The notes under the pieces are model-generated. The model was not told the origin of the DNA, searched no databases, and saw only the letters and a list, made by a program, of their open reading frames with translations. From NCBI RefSeq assembly GCF_000960975.1, contig NZ_CP010803.1, forward strand, positions 2,942,405-3,006,404: 64,000 nt of DNA, given 5' to 3'. Within the stretch, counting starts at the first letter, position 1; each line of letters starts with the position of its first letter. Source of the DNA: Martelella endophytica (GTDB lineage Bacteria > Pseudomonadota > Alphaproteobacteria > Rhizobiales > Rhizobiaceae). This document shows, one piece after another, positions 32,886 through 40,247 of this stretch. Made by a program: the position numbers and the translations under genes.

Positions 32886-33211
32886 ATTGAGGTAACAACC
32901 GGAGCGGGAATATCTGGAGGGAATGTATCGTCCGTAAAATCCATCGTAAGGCGCGGCGTCTCACTTTGAAGAAAAAAACTTAATTTTCCGGACAAGTGAT
33001 GAATATCCATTCGTTATTTATTCGCATATTACATTCAAAATATAAGTATAAAATCAATACGTCACATGTATAAATATAATATATATCGAATATATACACG
33101 TAAAAAATCACAACATGCAGAACATTTACTTAAGGTTGACTTTGGATATAATTGCAACCGGCCGCGCGTTCACAAGGTTCAACACAGTCCAATCAGGAGA
33201 AGGGCGCAAAC

Positions 33212-33481
33212 ATGTCGCAGGGAGATACAGGAGATAACAGTCAGAAGTTCGCGCGTTCTGACGAGGAGCGAGAGGCGTGGAACCGCTATATGCGCAACTT
33301 CCGCCGTGGTTTCAAGCAGAGGGGGCTGACCAGTCTGTCGACGGTCATCACCGTCGAACATGCTGATTTCATTGATCAGTATGGTCGGGCGAGGGGGTGT
33401 CAGTCGAAGCGGGAGGCGCTGATGATGATCATCGACGACGTCAAGAAACGCTTCGAGACCGAAGGAGATCAGGACGCATGA
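33212..33481 (+). CDS. Small putative ribbon-helix-helix protein
   Basis: An 89-residue protein I cannot name. After a polar N-terminus rich in Arg and Asp, residues 40-82 (LSTVITVEHADFIDQYGRARGCQSKREALMMIIDDVKKRF in outline) read as one beta-strand followed by two helices with a small turn, the layout of Arc/MetJ/CopG-type DNA-binding proteins. The ATG at 33,212 has AGAAGGG upstream. It stands alone, with no toxin-like partner next to it. The AT-rich DNA before it and the dyad at 32,866 could be its own control region; this is inference. Confidence 0.5.
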   Translation: MSQGDTGDNSQKFARSDEEREAWNRYMRNFRRGFKQRGLTSLSTVITVEHADFIDQYGRARGCQSKREALMMIIDDVKKRFETEGDQDA

Positions 33482-33763
33482 TCGGCCCGCCCGAAGACGG
33501 GCGGAAAGCCCTATCCGGAGGCGGAAAACGCGCATTGCCGCGGCAAGCCCATATCCGCCTCCGGAGGTTGTTCCGCCAACGTGGAACCTGCGTCAGGGGT
33601 CCAAGATAAGAATTTCTTCCTATTTTCCCCTCGCCGTGATGGCGCGCCTGCAGCCCCGATGGCAATCACCTTCGTCTGCCTCGTCATTCCGGCTTGCATC
33701 CCCATTGTCTCTCGCCTAGAAGGGCGTGGATATTCGACGCAATGGCTTTTTGCTTCGCTCGAT

Positions 33764-33848
33764 GCGCGTGTGGCGGAATTGGTAGACGCAGCAGGTTTAG
33801 GTCCTGCCGCCGCAAGGTGTGGGGGTTCGAGTCCCTCCACGCGCACCA
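33764..33848 (+). tRNA. tRNA-Leu (anticodon TAG)
   Basis: The acceptor GCGCGTG pairs with CACGCGC, the anticodon loop is TTTAGGT with TAG, a long variable arm (CGCCGCAAGGTGTGG) identifies a class II tRNA, the T-arm has GTTCGAGTC and CCA is encoded at 33846-33848. Length is 85 bases. It is the last clear host feature before the prophage. Confidence 0.96.
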
Positions 33849-33881
33849 ACATTCAAGAGCTTTTTTCGCTCTAACCTATTG

Positions 33882-33901
33882 AAAATAAAATATTTTATTT
33901 T
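33882..33901. repeat. Perfect AT-only palindrome
   Basis: AAAATAAAAT at 33882-33891 is followed at once by its complement ATTTTATTTT at 33892-33901. It lies 34 bases after tRNA-Leu in the transition to the prophage. It could be a weak bidirectional terminator or a flexible end sequence. Confidence 0.5.
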
Positions 33902-33958
33902 TGTTTAATTTTCAGGTCTTGCCTGATCTGTGCTTTTTGTGTATGTAGCGTGACGCGC

Positions 33959-33988
33959 GGTTTTGCAATTTTGACAGCTGGTTTTGCA
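33959..33988. repeat. Two GGTTTTGCA direct repeats 21 bp apart, candidate transposase sites
   Basis: GGTTTTGCA occurs at 33959-33967 and again at 33980-33988, a spacing of 21 bases or two helical turns. Repeated A/T-containing blocks in phase are typical of the ends of Mu-like phages where MuA binds. I cannot identify the terminal TG/CA dinucleotide or the 5-bp target duplication with only one end in view. Confidence 0.35.
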
Positions 33989-34019
33989 GCAGCACAATTA
34001 CATAAATTGCCGGAAGTGG

Positions 34020-35024
34020 CTATCTTTGACCTGTTGTTTCGGTCCATCTCTGACATGAAACATGCTCTTCGCCCCGAGAGTAATAGTGGCACTTCCCGTT
34101 ATTTTTACATCCCCACTCGGGTTCACTCAAAAAGTTAGGGTTGGCCAGCAAATCTCGGCAGAGCCCGATGTGGACGTTCGATGGTAACTCTTTCCTTTTC
34201 GGGAAAATTCTTCCTGACATAATAAACTGCTGGTCTGGGAAATGACTTGCCACTGATAGGCCGTCTGCGAAGCGCTCCGAAATGATTTCTTCTCTGCTAG
34301 GATATATAAGTCTCTTATCAATATTGTAGAACCCGGAGGATAAGTCGACCAAGTCAAACCCCGTGCCGACTATGTCAGTCAAAAAAACTTCGCGGCCATG
34401 AGAGTCAAAATTTGGTTCTCCGCTTCGAAGTGAAATACGGATCGAAGTCTCACTGCCCATCGATCTGAGCCGAGCGGACTGAACTGCCAGCCATTCAAGT
34501 ACTTTCTCCGCTTTGGCGTAGATCCTTTTGTCCACTAATAAGCCAAGAAGATAGCCATGCGCGGCATGGATTTGGATATGCTCAAAGCCTTGATCTAAGG
34601 CCATAGCTGAAGCCAATTCAAAGGAACTGAGGATTTTTTCGACCGAACTATCGTCGATCGCATTTACGAGATCGCGAGAGGCCCTAATAACTTCACGAGC
34701 ATCTTTAGCGACAAACTTCCTGGCACCTTTATATCCTGACCAAGTCGTCGAAAGCTGGATGCCAGGACGAGTACCCCTGGCCTTAACCGCTTTGGCAAGA
34801 TCAGGCCATATGCGATCACGGGTTAGAACCGGTGTAGCCGAATTGGTGCCGTAGCCATCTGGAACCACAACGTTGCCAATAATTGCGCAGTACAAATCTT
34901 TCGAGCTTCGAAGTTCATAAAATTCAACATATCTCTTGTCGGGCATGCCAGACGTAAGGAGCCCCGTGTTTATACCAACGAAAAAGACTCGTTTATCCTT
35001 GGAGATACTCATATCTTCGGCCAT
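34020..35024 (-). CDS. Divergent Old Yellow Enzyme-like flavin oxidoreductase (cassette gene 3)
   Basis: A 334-residue TIM-barrel-type protein resembling NADH:flavin oxidoreductases of the OYE family. Matching parts are YVEFYELR (32-39), GNVVVPDGYGT (50-60), PGIQLSTTW (87-95) and QIHAAHGYLL (151-160), where His153 and His156 are the pair that binds the substrate oxygen in OYE. The usual NxRxDxYGG loop after it is missing. Near the C-terminus GLCRDLLANPNF is followed by Cys306, Cys312 and Cys324, which could hold a metal or Fe-S cluster as in 2,4-dienoyl-CoA reductases. The substrate is unknown. The ATG at 35,024 overlaps the preceding MazG-like gene by 32 bases, so expression is coupled. Base composition is AT-richer than the phage late genes. 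Confidence 0.65.
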   Translation of the reverse strand: MAEDMSISKDKRVFFVGINTGLLTSGMPDKRYVEFYELRSSKDLYCAIIGNVVVPDGYGTNSATPVLTRDRIWPDLAKAVKARGTRPGIQLSTTWSGYKGARKFVAKDAREVIRASRDLVNAIDDSSVEKILSSFELASAMALDQGFEHIQIHAAHGYLLGLLVDKRIYAKAEKVLEWLAVQSARLRSMGSETSIRISLRSGEPNFDSHGREVFLTDIVGTGFDLVDLSSGFYNIDKRLIYPSREEIISERFADGLSVASHFPDQQFIMSGRIFPKRKELPSNVHIGLCRDLLANPNFLSEPEWGCKNNGKCHYYSRGEEHVSCQRWTETTGQR

Positions 35025-35346
35025 TGGCCCTCATCTTTTCAAGAACATCTTTCTCGAGATCGCCGCCTAAAATCACCGATAAACGCATGATATAAATCGT
35101 CGCATCGGCGAGTTCTTCGCGAAGCATAACAGCTTCGTCCTCTAGAGAGGGGCCCCTGTACTTGACGTTGTCTAGAGCCAGTCCGACTTTCTTGAGCCTA
35201 TTGGCGAATTCTCCGACTTCTCCGATTAGGCCAACGGTGTCTTTCATCAACTGGTCGCGTCTTGCCCGATCTGAAGAGAACTCAACCGAGAATCCTCTTT
35301 GGCGATCCGCATCAATCTGAATTTTTACAATCTCGGAGAGTTCCAA
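34993..35346 (-). CDS. MazG-like nucleotide pyrophosphohydrolase (cassette gene 2)
   Basis: A 117-residue all-alpha NTP pyrophosphohydrolase domain. Metal ligands are seen as ExxE in GEVGEFAN (Glu43, Glu46) and ExxD in REELADATIY (Glu78, Asp81); the end KMRANGRRY is typical of the family. Such enzymes remove pyrophosphate from (d)NTPs, often non-canonical ones, giving the monophosphate. The start is a TTG at 35,346 with AAGGAG 8 bases upstream, one base after the stop of the dCTP-deaminase-like gene, so it is strongly coupled to that gene. All catalytic residues that I can see are intact. Confidence 0.75.
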   Translation of the reverse strand: MELSEIVKIQIDADRQRGFSVEFSSDRARRDQLMKDTVGLIGEVGEFANRLKKVGLALDNVKYRGPSLEDEAVMLREELADATIYIMRLSVILGGDLEKDVLEKMRANGRRYEYLQG

Positions 35347-35347
35347 T

Positions 35348-36121
35348 TTATTTCTCCTTAATTCTATTAACTAGGGTTAAAAACAAGCTGATAAGAACAG
35401 TAGAAATTAGATTCACTAATACCGCAGAAAAATTACTCATAAGTCCCGTGCCGGCCAAAAAGAGCGCCGTAGCGTTGATGGCGATCGCTACGCCAAGACC
35501 GATGATGGTGCAAATGCGGAAAAATTCGAGGTCACGAATAACTGTCCGAGTTGCCTGGGGTAGCAAAGCGAAAGCCTCCTCCTTCTCAACAGAAACTCGT
35601 TCATCGCCCTTCACCTCATTGTATTCTTTCTGAAGGTGGTCTTTCAAAGGCCAAATGCCGGCCTGGAACCCGTGCTGACCGACGTAGGGTTTTGTTGAGG
35701 GCGACAATAATTTGCTGAACTCAGCTTTTGCGATAGGCTCTCCCGGAGGCAACTCGATATATTTGTCTCCGATGTTCATCGTCACTAGGCCGAGGTTTCC
35801 CTGAAACCCAGGATCTGCATAGGTTGCGACAGGGCTTAGGCCAATGCTGAAAAGTGCTCCTTTGCTGATCACTCTGACTATAATATCGTCCGGTATCAGA
35901 AGCCTTTCCGCGGTAATAAGCACCACACGATGCCCGGGCTTTATTAGAACTCGCTGTCCTGGTTTCAGTTGAATTCGTTTGGCATCCTCAGAAAGGTCGT
36001 AATACACGTTCCCCATTCGTAGTTGATAGGAAGCGGCTTCCACCATCTCCGCATCGGCATTTAGTATCAGTTGGCCAGCTTCAATAGCCGCTTCAATTTC
36101 GTTATTGCTAAGAGTAGGCAC
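35348..36121 (-). CDS. Catalytically degenerate dCTP deaminase/dUTPase-fold protein with two C-terminal membrane helices (cassette gene 1)
   Basis: A 257-residue protein. Residues 1-165 follow the dCTP deaminase fold: SYQLRMG (31-37), PGHRVVLITAERLLIPDDI (62-80), YADPGFQGNLGL (101-112), ELPPGEPIAKAEF (123-135) and a lid-like YVGQHGFQAG (146-155). The catalytic positions differ by eye: the RSSxAR motif is replaced by SKGALFS (86-92), and the active-site Glu of the VLEF strand is Val or Thr in GLVTMN (111-116). Residues 203-224 and 232-252 are two membrane helices with a short tail. It may thus bind a nucleotide and signal to the membrane without deaminating. The start is GTG at 36,121. It heads a three-gene operon. 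Confidence 0.7.
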   Translation of the reverse strand: MPTLSNNEIEAAIEAGQLILNADAEMVEAASYQLRMGNVYYDLSEDAKRIQLKPGQRVLIKPGHRVVLITAERLLIPDDIIVRVISKGALFSIGLSPVATYADPGFQGNLGLVTMNIGDKYIELPPGEPIAKAEFSKLLSPSTKPYVGQHGFQAGIWPLKDHLQKEYNEVKGDERVSVEKEEAFALLPQATRTVIRDLEFFRICTIIGLGVAIAINATALFLAGTGLMSNFSAVLVNLISTVLISLFLTLVNRIKEK

Positions 36122-36167
36122 TATATCCCCGCATCAATTGCCAAAATTCTCCGTGATATGAACAATA

Positions 36168-36983
36168 TTACGCACTCCAGGACAAGATTTTATTGGAAAT
36201 TAGCACCTCCTTCACGCCCTTCCCATTCCTCTCCGAGATCGAATAGGTGCAATCGACCTCCTCGATCGCGAACCGTGAGAAGGTTTCGAAGACGCCTTGA
36301 ACGGCGTTCAAGGACAGGATGAAGGCTCCTTGAAGGCCCTCTAAGGCCTCCGCCATCGCCTCGAAATCCTCCCGGCCGAAGACGCCCGCGCCATAATCGG
36401 CCTCGTTTCCCCAATAGGGCGGGTCGAGATAGAACAGCATGCCCGGCCGGTCGTAGCGGCGGATGAAGTCTTGCCAGGGCAGGCATTCGATGACGACGCC
36501 GGCGAGGCGCTCGTGGATGTCCTCCAACGTCGAGGCGAGTTTGACCAGGTTGAAGCGGGCGCCGGTGGTCTTGCTGACGCCGAAGTTCCGGCCCGACACC
36601 TTCCCCCCGAAGGCGAGGCGCTGGAGGTAGAGGAAGCGGGCGGCGCGTTCGAGATCGGTCAGCGTCGTGGGATCGGTCTTCATCAGCCGCTCGAACTCCC
36701 GCCTTCCGGAGATCTGGAAGCGGAGCGTATCCATGAACTGCGGGAAGTGCCGCTGCAGGATGCGGAAGAAGTTGGCGACGTCGCCGCTGATATCGTTGAT
36801 CACCTCCGTCCTCGGCTGGCGATCGCGGCGCAGGAACACGCCGCCCATTCCGACGAAGGGTTCGGCATAGCCATCATGCGGGGTCGCGTTGATTTTGCGG
36901 ATAACGGTCTTCGACAGGATGCGCTTGCCGCCGATATAACCGGCTGCGGGAACGACCGGGGCGACCGGGCGCTGATTTACCAT
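36168..36983 (-). CDS. Dam-type DNA adenine N6-methyltransferase (phage)
   Basis: A 271-residue class D12 methyltransferase. It shows the SAM site AAGYIGGK (13-20), EPFVGMGGVF (41-50) and the catalytic DPPY in FYLDPPYWGN (residues 187-190). The recognition site cannot be told; GATC is common for the family. The ATG at 36,983 is preceded by a weak GTGAG site; the longer frame upstream is not coding. It lies downstream of the tail-fibre assembly gene where Mu carries its DNA-modification gene mom, so a role in protecting phage DNA from restriction is likely. Confidence 0.85.
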   Translation of the reverse strand: MVNQRPVAPVVPAAGYIGGKRILSKTVIRKINATPHDGYAEPFVGMGGVFLRRDRQPRTEVINDISGDVANFFRILQRHFPQFMDTLRFQISGRREFERLMKTDPTTLTDLERAARFLYLQRLAFGGKVSGRNFGVSKTTGARFNLVKLASTLEDIHERLAGVVIECLPWQDFIRRYDRPGMLFYLDPPYWGNEADYGAGVFGREDFEAMAEALEGLQGAFILSLNAVQGVFETFSRFAIEEVDCTYSISERNGKGVKEVLISNKILSWSA

Positions 36984-37097
36984 TTCAAATATCTCACGAC
37001 TCAGCCACAAATTGTGTTGCCCCTTCCGGGGCACGGGTGTGGCAGTTATCGTATGTTGCTGCCCGGCGGGTCGATCCGCAATAATTGATCCCGCCGT

Positions 37098-37119
37098 GCC
37101 ATGGCCGTGAGGCCATGGC
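37098..37119 (-). terminator. Strong hairpin at the end of the tail-fibre genes
   Basis: GCCATGGCC at 37098-37106 pairs perfectly with GGCCATGGC at 37111-37119 around the loop GTGA, just after the stop of the fibre-assembly gene. No T-run follows on the minus strand, so termination may be partial. Confidence 0.4.
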
Positions 37120-37129
37120 CACCCGCTTG

Positions 37130-37777
37130 CTACTCTTCGTCCATGCCGGCAAAGGCCGCGTCGACCTCGGCTTGGTTTGAGACAGTGCCGGCGTCGATTG
37201 CGGCATAGACGTCCGCACGCCGGTCGAAGGTCCATTGCACGAATTCGCCGACCCGTTCTGCGATGGCGATCGCTTCGACCGCCGTGAGCGAAAGAACAGC
37301 CGTCCCATCCCCATGCGCATCGAAGGAGAATGTTCGGTCGGCATCCCGTTCGGCCAGTGCCGCCATACCGTTGATCAGGCCGATCGCTTCGCCGTCGCAT
37401 TTAATACGGACGCCATTGATCAAAGGCCCCTCGATACGGGTTTCCCATGACTTCCGTGCCGCATATGCAGACAACTCTGCCTTGGTGGGCGGTATAAACG
37501 GCTTTTCGGCAACAAGGCCGCGGACGGCGGGAGCGCCGATGAAGTCGATCTCGACCGGGTTCGCTTCATCGTCGAACCATGTTTGTCCGCGATGATCCGG
37601 TCTCAAAGACCATGCCCCCTCCGCGAAGACCGCGACCTCGCCATCGGCCGCCGTTGGCGGCTCGAGGTCAGTGGCATAGGCTGGGATCAGAAATCGATGA
37701 GGTTCAAGAGGGTCAAGACGCGCAACCGAGCCGGATACGAGTTCGCCGGTTTCCGGCGCATAATGGAAAATATTCAT
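37130..37777 (-). CDS. Putative tail fibre assembly protein (DUF4376-like C-terminus)
   Basis: A 215-residue protein that follows the tail fibre gene. It starts MNIFHYAPETGELV, a common beginning of phage fibre-associated proteins, and has a C-terminal half with RIKCDGEAIGLINGMAALAE and a heptad-like region as in DUF4376 proteins. Such proteins sit in the position of Mu gpU, the fibre chaperone. The ATG at 37,777 has GGAGGTGG just upstream. Assembly or structural role is inferred from position and size. Confidence 0.6.
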   Translation of the reverse strand: MNIFHYAPETGELVSGSVARLDPLEPHRFLIPAYATDLEPPTAADGEVAVFAEGAWSLRPDHRGQTWFDDEANPVEIDFIGAPAVRGLVAEKPFIPPTKAELSAYAARKSWETRIEGPLINGVRIKCDGEAIGLINGMAALAERDADRTFSFDAHGDGTAVLSLTAVEAIAIAERVGEFVQWTFDRRADVYAAIDAGTVSNQAEVDAAFAGMDEE

Positions 37778-37791
37778 GATCCACCTCCGTC

Positions 37792-38502
37792 TCAGTATTT
37801 GATGATGAACATGGGAGCGATATTGCGTGGCCGCGTGACCGCGTACCACGAGTTCATGTTGGCGAACACGACGGTCGGGTCCGAACTGCCGTAAACGGTG
37901 ACTGTTTGCGTGTATTGCCCCGGATAGACCGGGTCCGCGCCGATCTCCGCGCCCTCACTTTTTCCCTGGACGATAGACCCGTTCGCGCCATCAACATTGT
38001 CATCGTAACCACCGACCAGGGTCCCCTTCTGGAAAGAGCCGAATGCACGGCCAGCGTCAACGCCGCGACCGTGATCCCATCCGCGCAGAAACTCACCGCG
38101 AAGATCCGGAAGCTTGAATGTCGTGGCGCCGTCACCGCCGCCGAAGGTTGTCCCGATCGCGGCGAACAGTCCAGCATATGCCGTTCGCGATATCAGGGCG
38201 CCGTCACATTCGAGCCAACCGGCTGGAGGTTCGTTGGTGTACCAGGTGGATCCGGTACCCGGTGGAACGGTGTTGCGGATCATCTCGGCAATCGCTTTCG
38301 AAAGCTGCGTCAGGTCGCCATCGTCGGGAAGTTGGCCAGACTGAACGATCACGTTCAGCAGCTCTTCTTGAACACTGTTCAGCCACTTGGCCGTAACCAC
38401 AGTGCCTTCCTGGCTGCCGCCTCCGGTCGACAGTATCTGATCCTGAAACCCTCGTTTGCCGTTGCCCAAATCGACGACGGCCGTGCCTGTAATCCGGTCC
38501 AT
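37792..38502 (-). CDS. Phage tail fibre protein with tail-collar domain
   Basis: A 236-residue protein. The centre is a classic phage collar domain: GWLECDGALISRTAYAGLFA and GDGATTFKLPDLRGEFLRGWD. The N-terminal 80 residues carry LNSVQEELLNVI, the tail-attachment type of segment, and the C-terminus ends RPRNIAPMFIIKY as in Mu-like fibres. It should contact the host surface. It is short compared with Mu gpS, so receptor binding may rely on this single domain. It begins 1 base after the gp48-like stop. Confidence 0.85.
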   Translation of the reverse strand: MDRITGTAVVDLGNGKRGFQDQILSTGGGSQEGTVVTAKWLNSVQEELLNVIVQSGQLPDDGDLTQLSKAIAEMIRNTVPPGTGSTWYTNEPPAGWLECDGALISRTAYAGLFAAIGTTFGGGDGATTFKLPDLRGEFLRGWDHGRGVDAGRAFGSFQKGTLVGGYDDNVDGANGSIVQGKSEGAEIGADPVYPGQYTQTVTVYGSSDPTVVFANMNSWYAVTRPRNIAPMFIIKY

Positions 38503-39096
38503 CTAAGCTCCCGAATACTGGAAAATGAGGCGCGTATGCGCCGGTTTTATGAGCAAAAAATACGCCTCGGCCGAACCGTTCACCTGAAATGCCGCAAGCG
38601 AATGCCCGGCCCGGTTCGCACCCGCGCGAAAGGCGGTCACCTCCACGGCCGGCATCGAAACCAGCCAGGTGAACTGTTCGCCCTCGGCAATCAGAGGCGT
38701 ACCGGCACGCAGCACACCGGCCCGTGACGGCCAGAACTCGGTGATTGTGATGTCGAGGTTGAGCACTTCGCCGATGCCGAGAAAATAGGGCACGGACTGG
38801 CCTCCCTTGGCAGTCCAGCGCTGGTGGGCCAGCCTTCTTCGTTCGTCGATGCCGGCGAGCTGCAGGTCGCGCTTTGCCGGATCAGGCCCGAGCACGCGCT
38901 CGAAATCGGCAAGGCAGGCATCGGCCGTGCGCGGGTCGATCTCGTCCATCATGGCGGCGGCGACCCGCTCGCCTTCCTGTATCTCGCCGGCGAAGGCTGC
39001 AAAGAGCGCATCCATGAAGCCGCCCGCCCTTGGCCGGGCAAAGCCGAGCGGCCAATGGGCGCGAAGCGAGCGGACGATATCGGCGATTCGTCTCAT
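38503..39096 (-). CDS. Mu gp48-like tail protein (DUF2313/YmfQ)
   Basis: A 197-residue protein of the DUF2313 family, which links the baseplate to the fibre in Mu-like phages. Visible are DPRTADACLADFERVLGPD and RRRLAHQRWTAKGGQSVPYFLGIGEVLN, the characteristic segment. It overlaps the preceding gp47-like gene by 4 bases, typical of these compact late operons. Structural role by family and position. Confidence 0.85.
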   Translation of the reverse strand: MRRIADIVRSLRAHWPLGFARPRAGGFMDALFAAFAGEIQEGERVAAAMMDEIDPRTADACLADFERVLGPDPAKRDLQLAGIDERRRLAHQRWTAKGGQSVPYFLGIGEVLNLDITITEFWPSRAGVLRAGTPLIAEGEQFTWLVSMPAVEVTAFRAGANRAGHSLAAFQVNGSAEAYFLLIKPAHTRLIFQYSGA

Positions 39097-40247
39097 TCCG
39101 CCTCCGCGAAGCTGATCGCGCCCGTGACCGGGAACTGATAGGCGCCAAGCGTGTAGGTCTCGGCCGGCACGATCAGGTCATGGGCATATTCGCCATTGGC
39201 GGCCGAGATCTCCTCCGAGAGGCGGGAGACTTCGATCGTCGCGCCGATCGGCGTGTCGTTGCCGGTGTCGTCGTCATCGCCAAGTGTCGCGATGAACCGT
39301 CCGAAGGCCTCCTCGATCGCGGCGCGTACCACCGGCGTGTCCGGCCTGATCCTGACGGTGAGCGGCACGGCGACGATCTCGGCGGCGTGGACGCTGACAT
39401 AGGCGGTGACCGGGCGAACGCCCTCCGGCGTCAGCGGCCGGCCGAGATGGGCAAGCATCGCGGCGCGCTCATCATCGCTCGGCGCCCGGCCAATGCCGTC
39501 TTCGTCCTTCATGGCGACCACGACGCCGACGGAGCCACGGCCGACGACATCGGGAATGATCCGCACCGCCTTGATCGCGAATTTGTCGTCGAGCCAGTCG
39601 GAATAATCGTAGCCGGCGCCGCCCTGCGGTGGCTTGCGAATATGGGCGATGGTCGCCGACTGAAGCTCGGCGACCGGCATCTCGTCGGCGCCGCCGGAAA
39701 AGGCGACGGCGATGGTGATCGTGTCGATCTCCGGCCAGGGCTCGACCGTTGAAAGCTGAATGCCGGCTTCGTAGTTGCCGGCGGTCCCGGCGGCTGCCGC
39801 CGTCGCGGGCGCCGTCACCGTGCCATCCGCGCCGATCGTGGTCTCAACATCGAGGGCGAAGACGCGGCCTTCCGACGAGGTCATCTGAAGATCGGCCGGC
39901 AGCACCGTGCCGGGTTCGCCGGTGATCGCCACGGAGCCGACCGCATAGGTCGCGCCGCGCTGCTTGACGCCCCAGATCGAGGCGTGGCGCAGGACGAACT
40001 CATCCTCGGCCGTATCCACGAAATATTGCCGGCCCCACCAGGCCACATGGCTATGGATGGAGCGGAGCTCCAGCGAGACCGACCGCAAGATCCAGGCAAG
40101 CAGGCCGCGCGAGGAGCGAACCGCAAACGAGATCGCTTTCGGTGTGTAGGAAATAGCCTTTGCGTCGAGCACCCCGGCAAGGCCGGCCTCCAGCGTTGCC
40201 GCCATGCGGGCCGCGATCGTCTTGGCGGAGGGAACGGGCCAGCTCAT
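39093..40247 (-). CDS. Baseplate J-like protein (Mu gp47)
   Basis: A 384-residue baseplate wedge protein related to P2 gpJ. It contains ATYAVGSVAITGEPGTVLPADLQM and PPQGGAGYDYSDW, both found in the baseplate J/gp47 family, and an internal VPLTVRIRPD region. The ATG at 40,247 overlaps the gp46-like stop by 4 bases. It forms the six arms of the baseplate with the gp46 and gp48 types. Confidence 0.9.
   Translation of the reverse strand: MSWPVPSAKTIAARMAATLEAGLAGVLDAKAISYTPKAISFAVRSSRGLLAWILRSVSLELRSIHSHVAWWGRQYFVDTAEDEFVLRHASIWGVKQRGATYAVGSVAITGEPGTVLPADLQMTSSEGRVFALDVETTIGADGTVTAPATAAAAGTAGNYEAGIQLSTVEPWPEIDTITIAVAFSGGADEMPVAELQSATIAHIRKPPQGGAGYDYSDWLDDKFAIKAVRIIPDVVGRGSVGVVVAMKDEDGIGRAPSDDERAAMLAHLGRPLTPEGVRPVTAYVSVHAAEIVAVPLTVRIRPDTPVVRAAIEEAFGRFIATLGDDDDTGNDTPIGATIEVSRLSEEISAANGEYAHDLIVPAETYTLGAYQFPVTGAISFAEAE

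Larger units (their letters stand above)
32539..33211. other. Intergenic region with an AT-rich block, no convincing gene
   Basis: The first half holds the lolD terminator. From about 32,860 to 33,190 the sequence turns strongly AT-rich compared with the host genes, with runs such as ATATAATATATATCG near 33,075. An open frame on the minus strand (32,675-33,010) has no recognisable protein and spans this composition change, so I leave it out. The block probably contains the promoter of the small gene at 33,212 and may be acquired DNA. Confidence 0.5.

Noticed and set aside
32675..33010. Minus-strand 111-codon frame between lolD and the small regulator
   Set aside because: It crosses the sharp composition change, has no ribosome site or family features, and antisense pairs with nothing known; treated as chance.
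33212..33481. Antitoxin of a type II toxin-antitoxin pair
   Set aside because: The putative RHH protein has no toxin-sized gene next to it on either side, so a pair cannot be supported.
33764..33848. tRNA-Leu as integrase attachment site for the prophage
   Set aside because: The element is Mu-like and should insert by transposition at nearly random sites; no tyrosine integrase gene or repeated tRNA 3' end is seen in the window.
34993..35346. MazG-like gene as part of a MazEF toxin-antitoxin locus
   Set aside because: No MazE or MazF gene is adjacent; the coupled genes are a DCD-fold and an OYE-like protein.
35348..36121. Annotation as an active dCTP deaminase
   Set aside because: The catalytic Glu and the RSSxAR residues are not found in the aligned positions, so only the fold is claimed.
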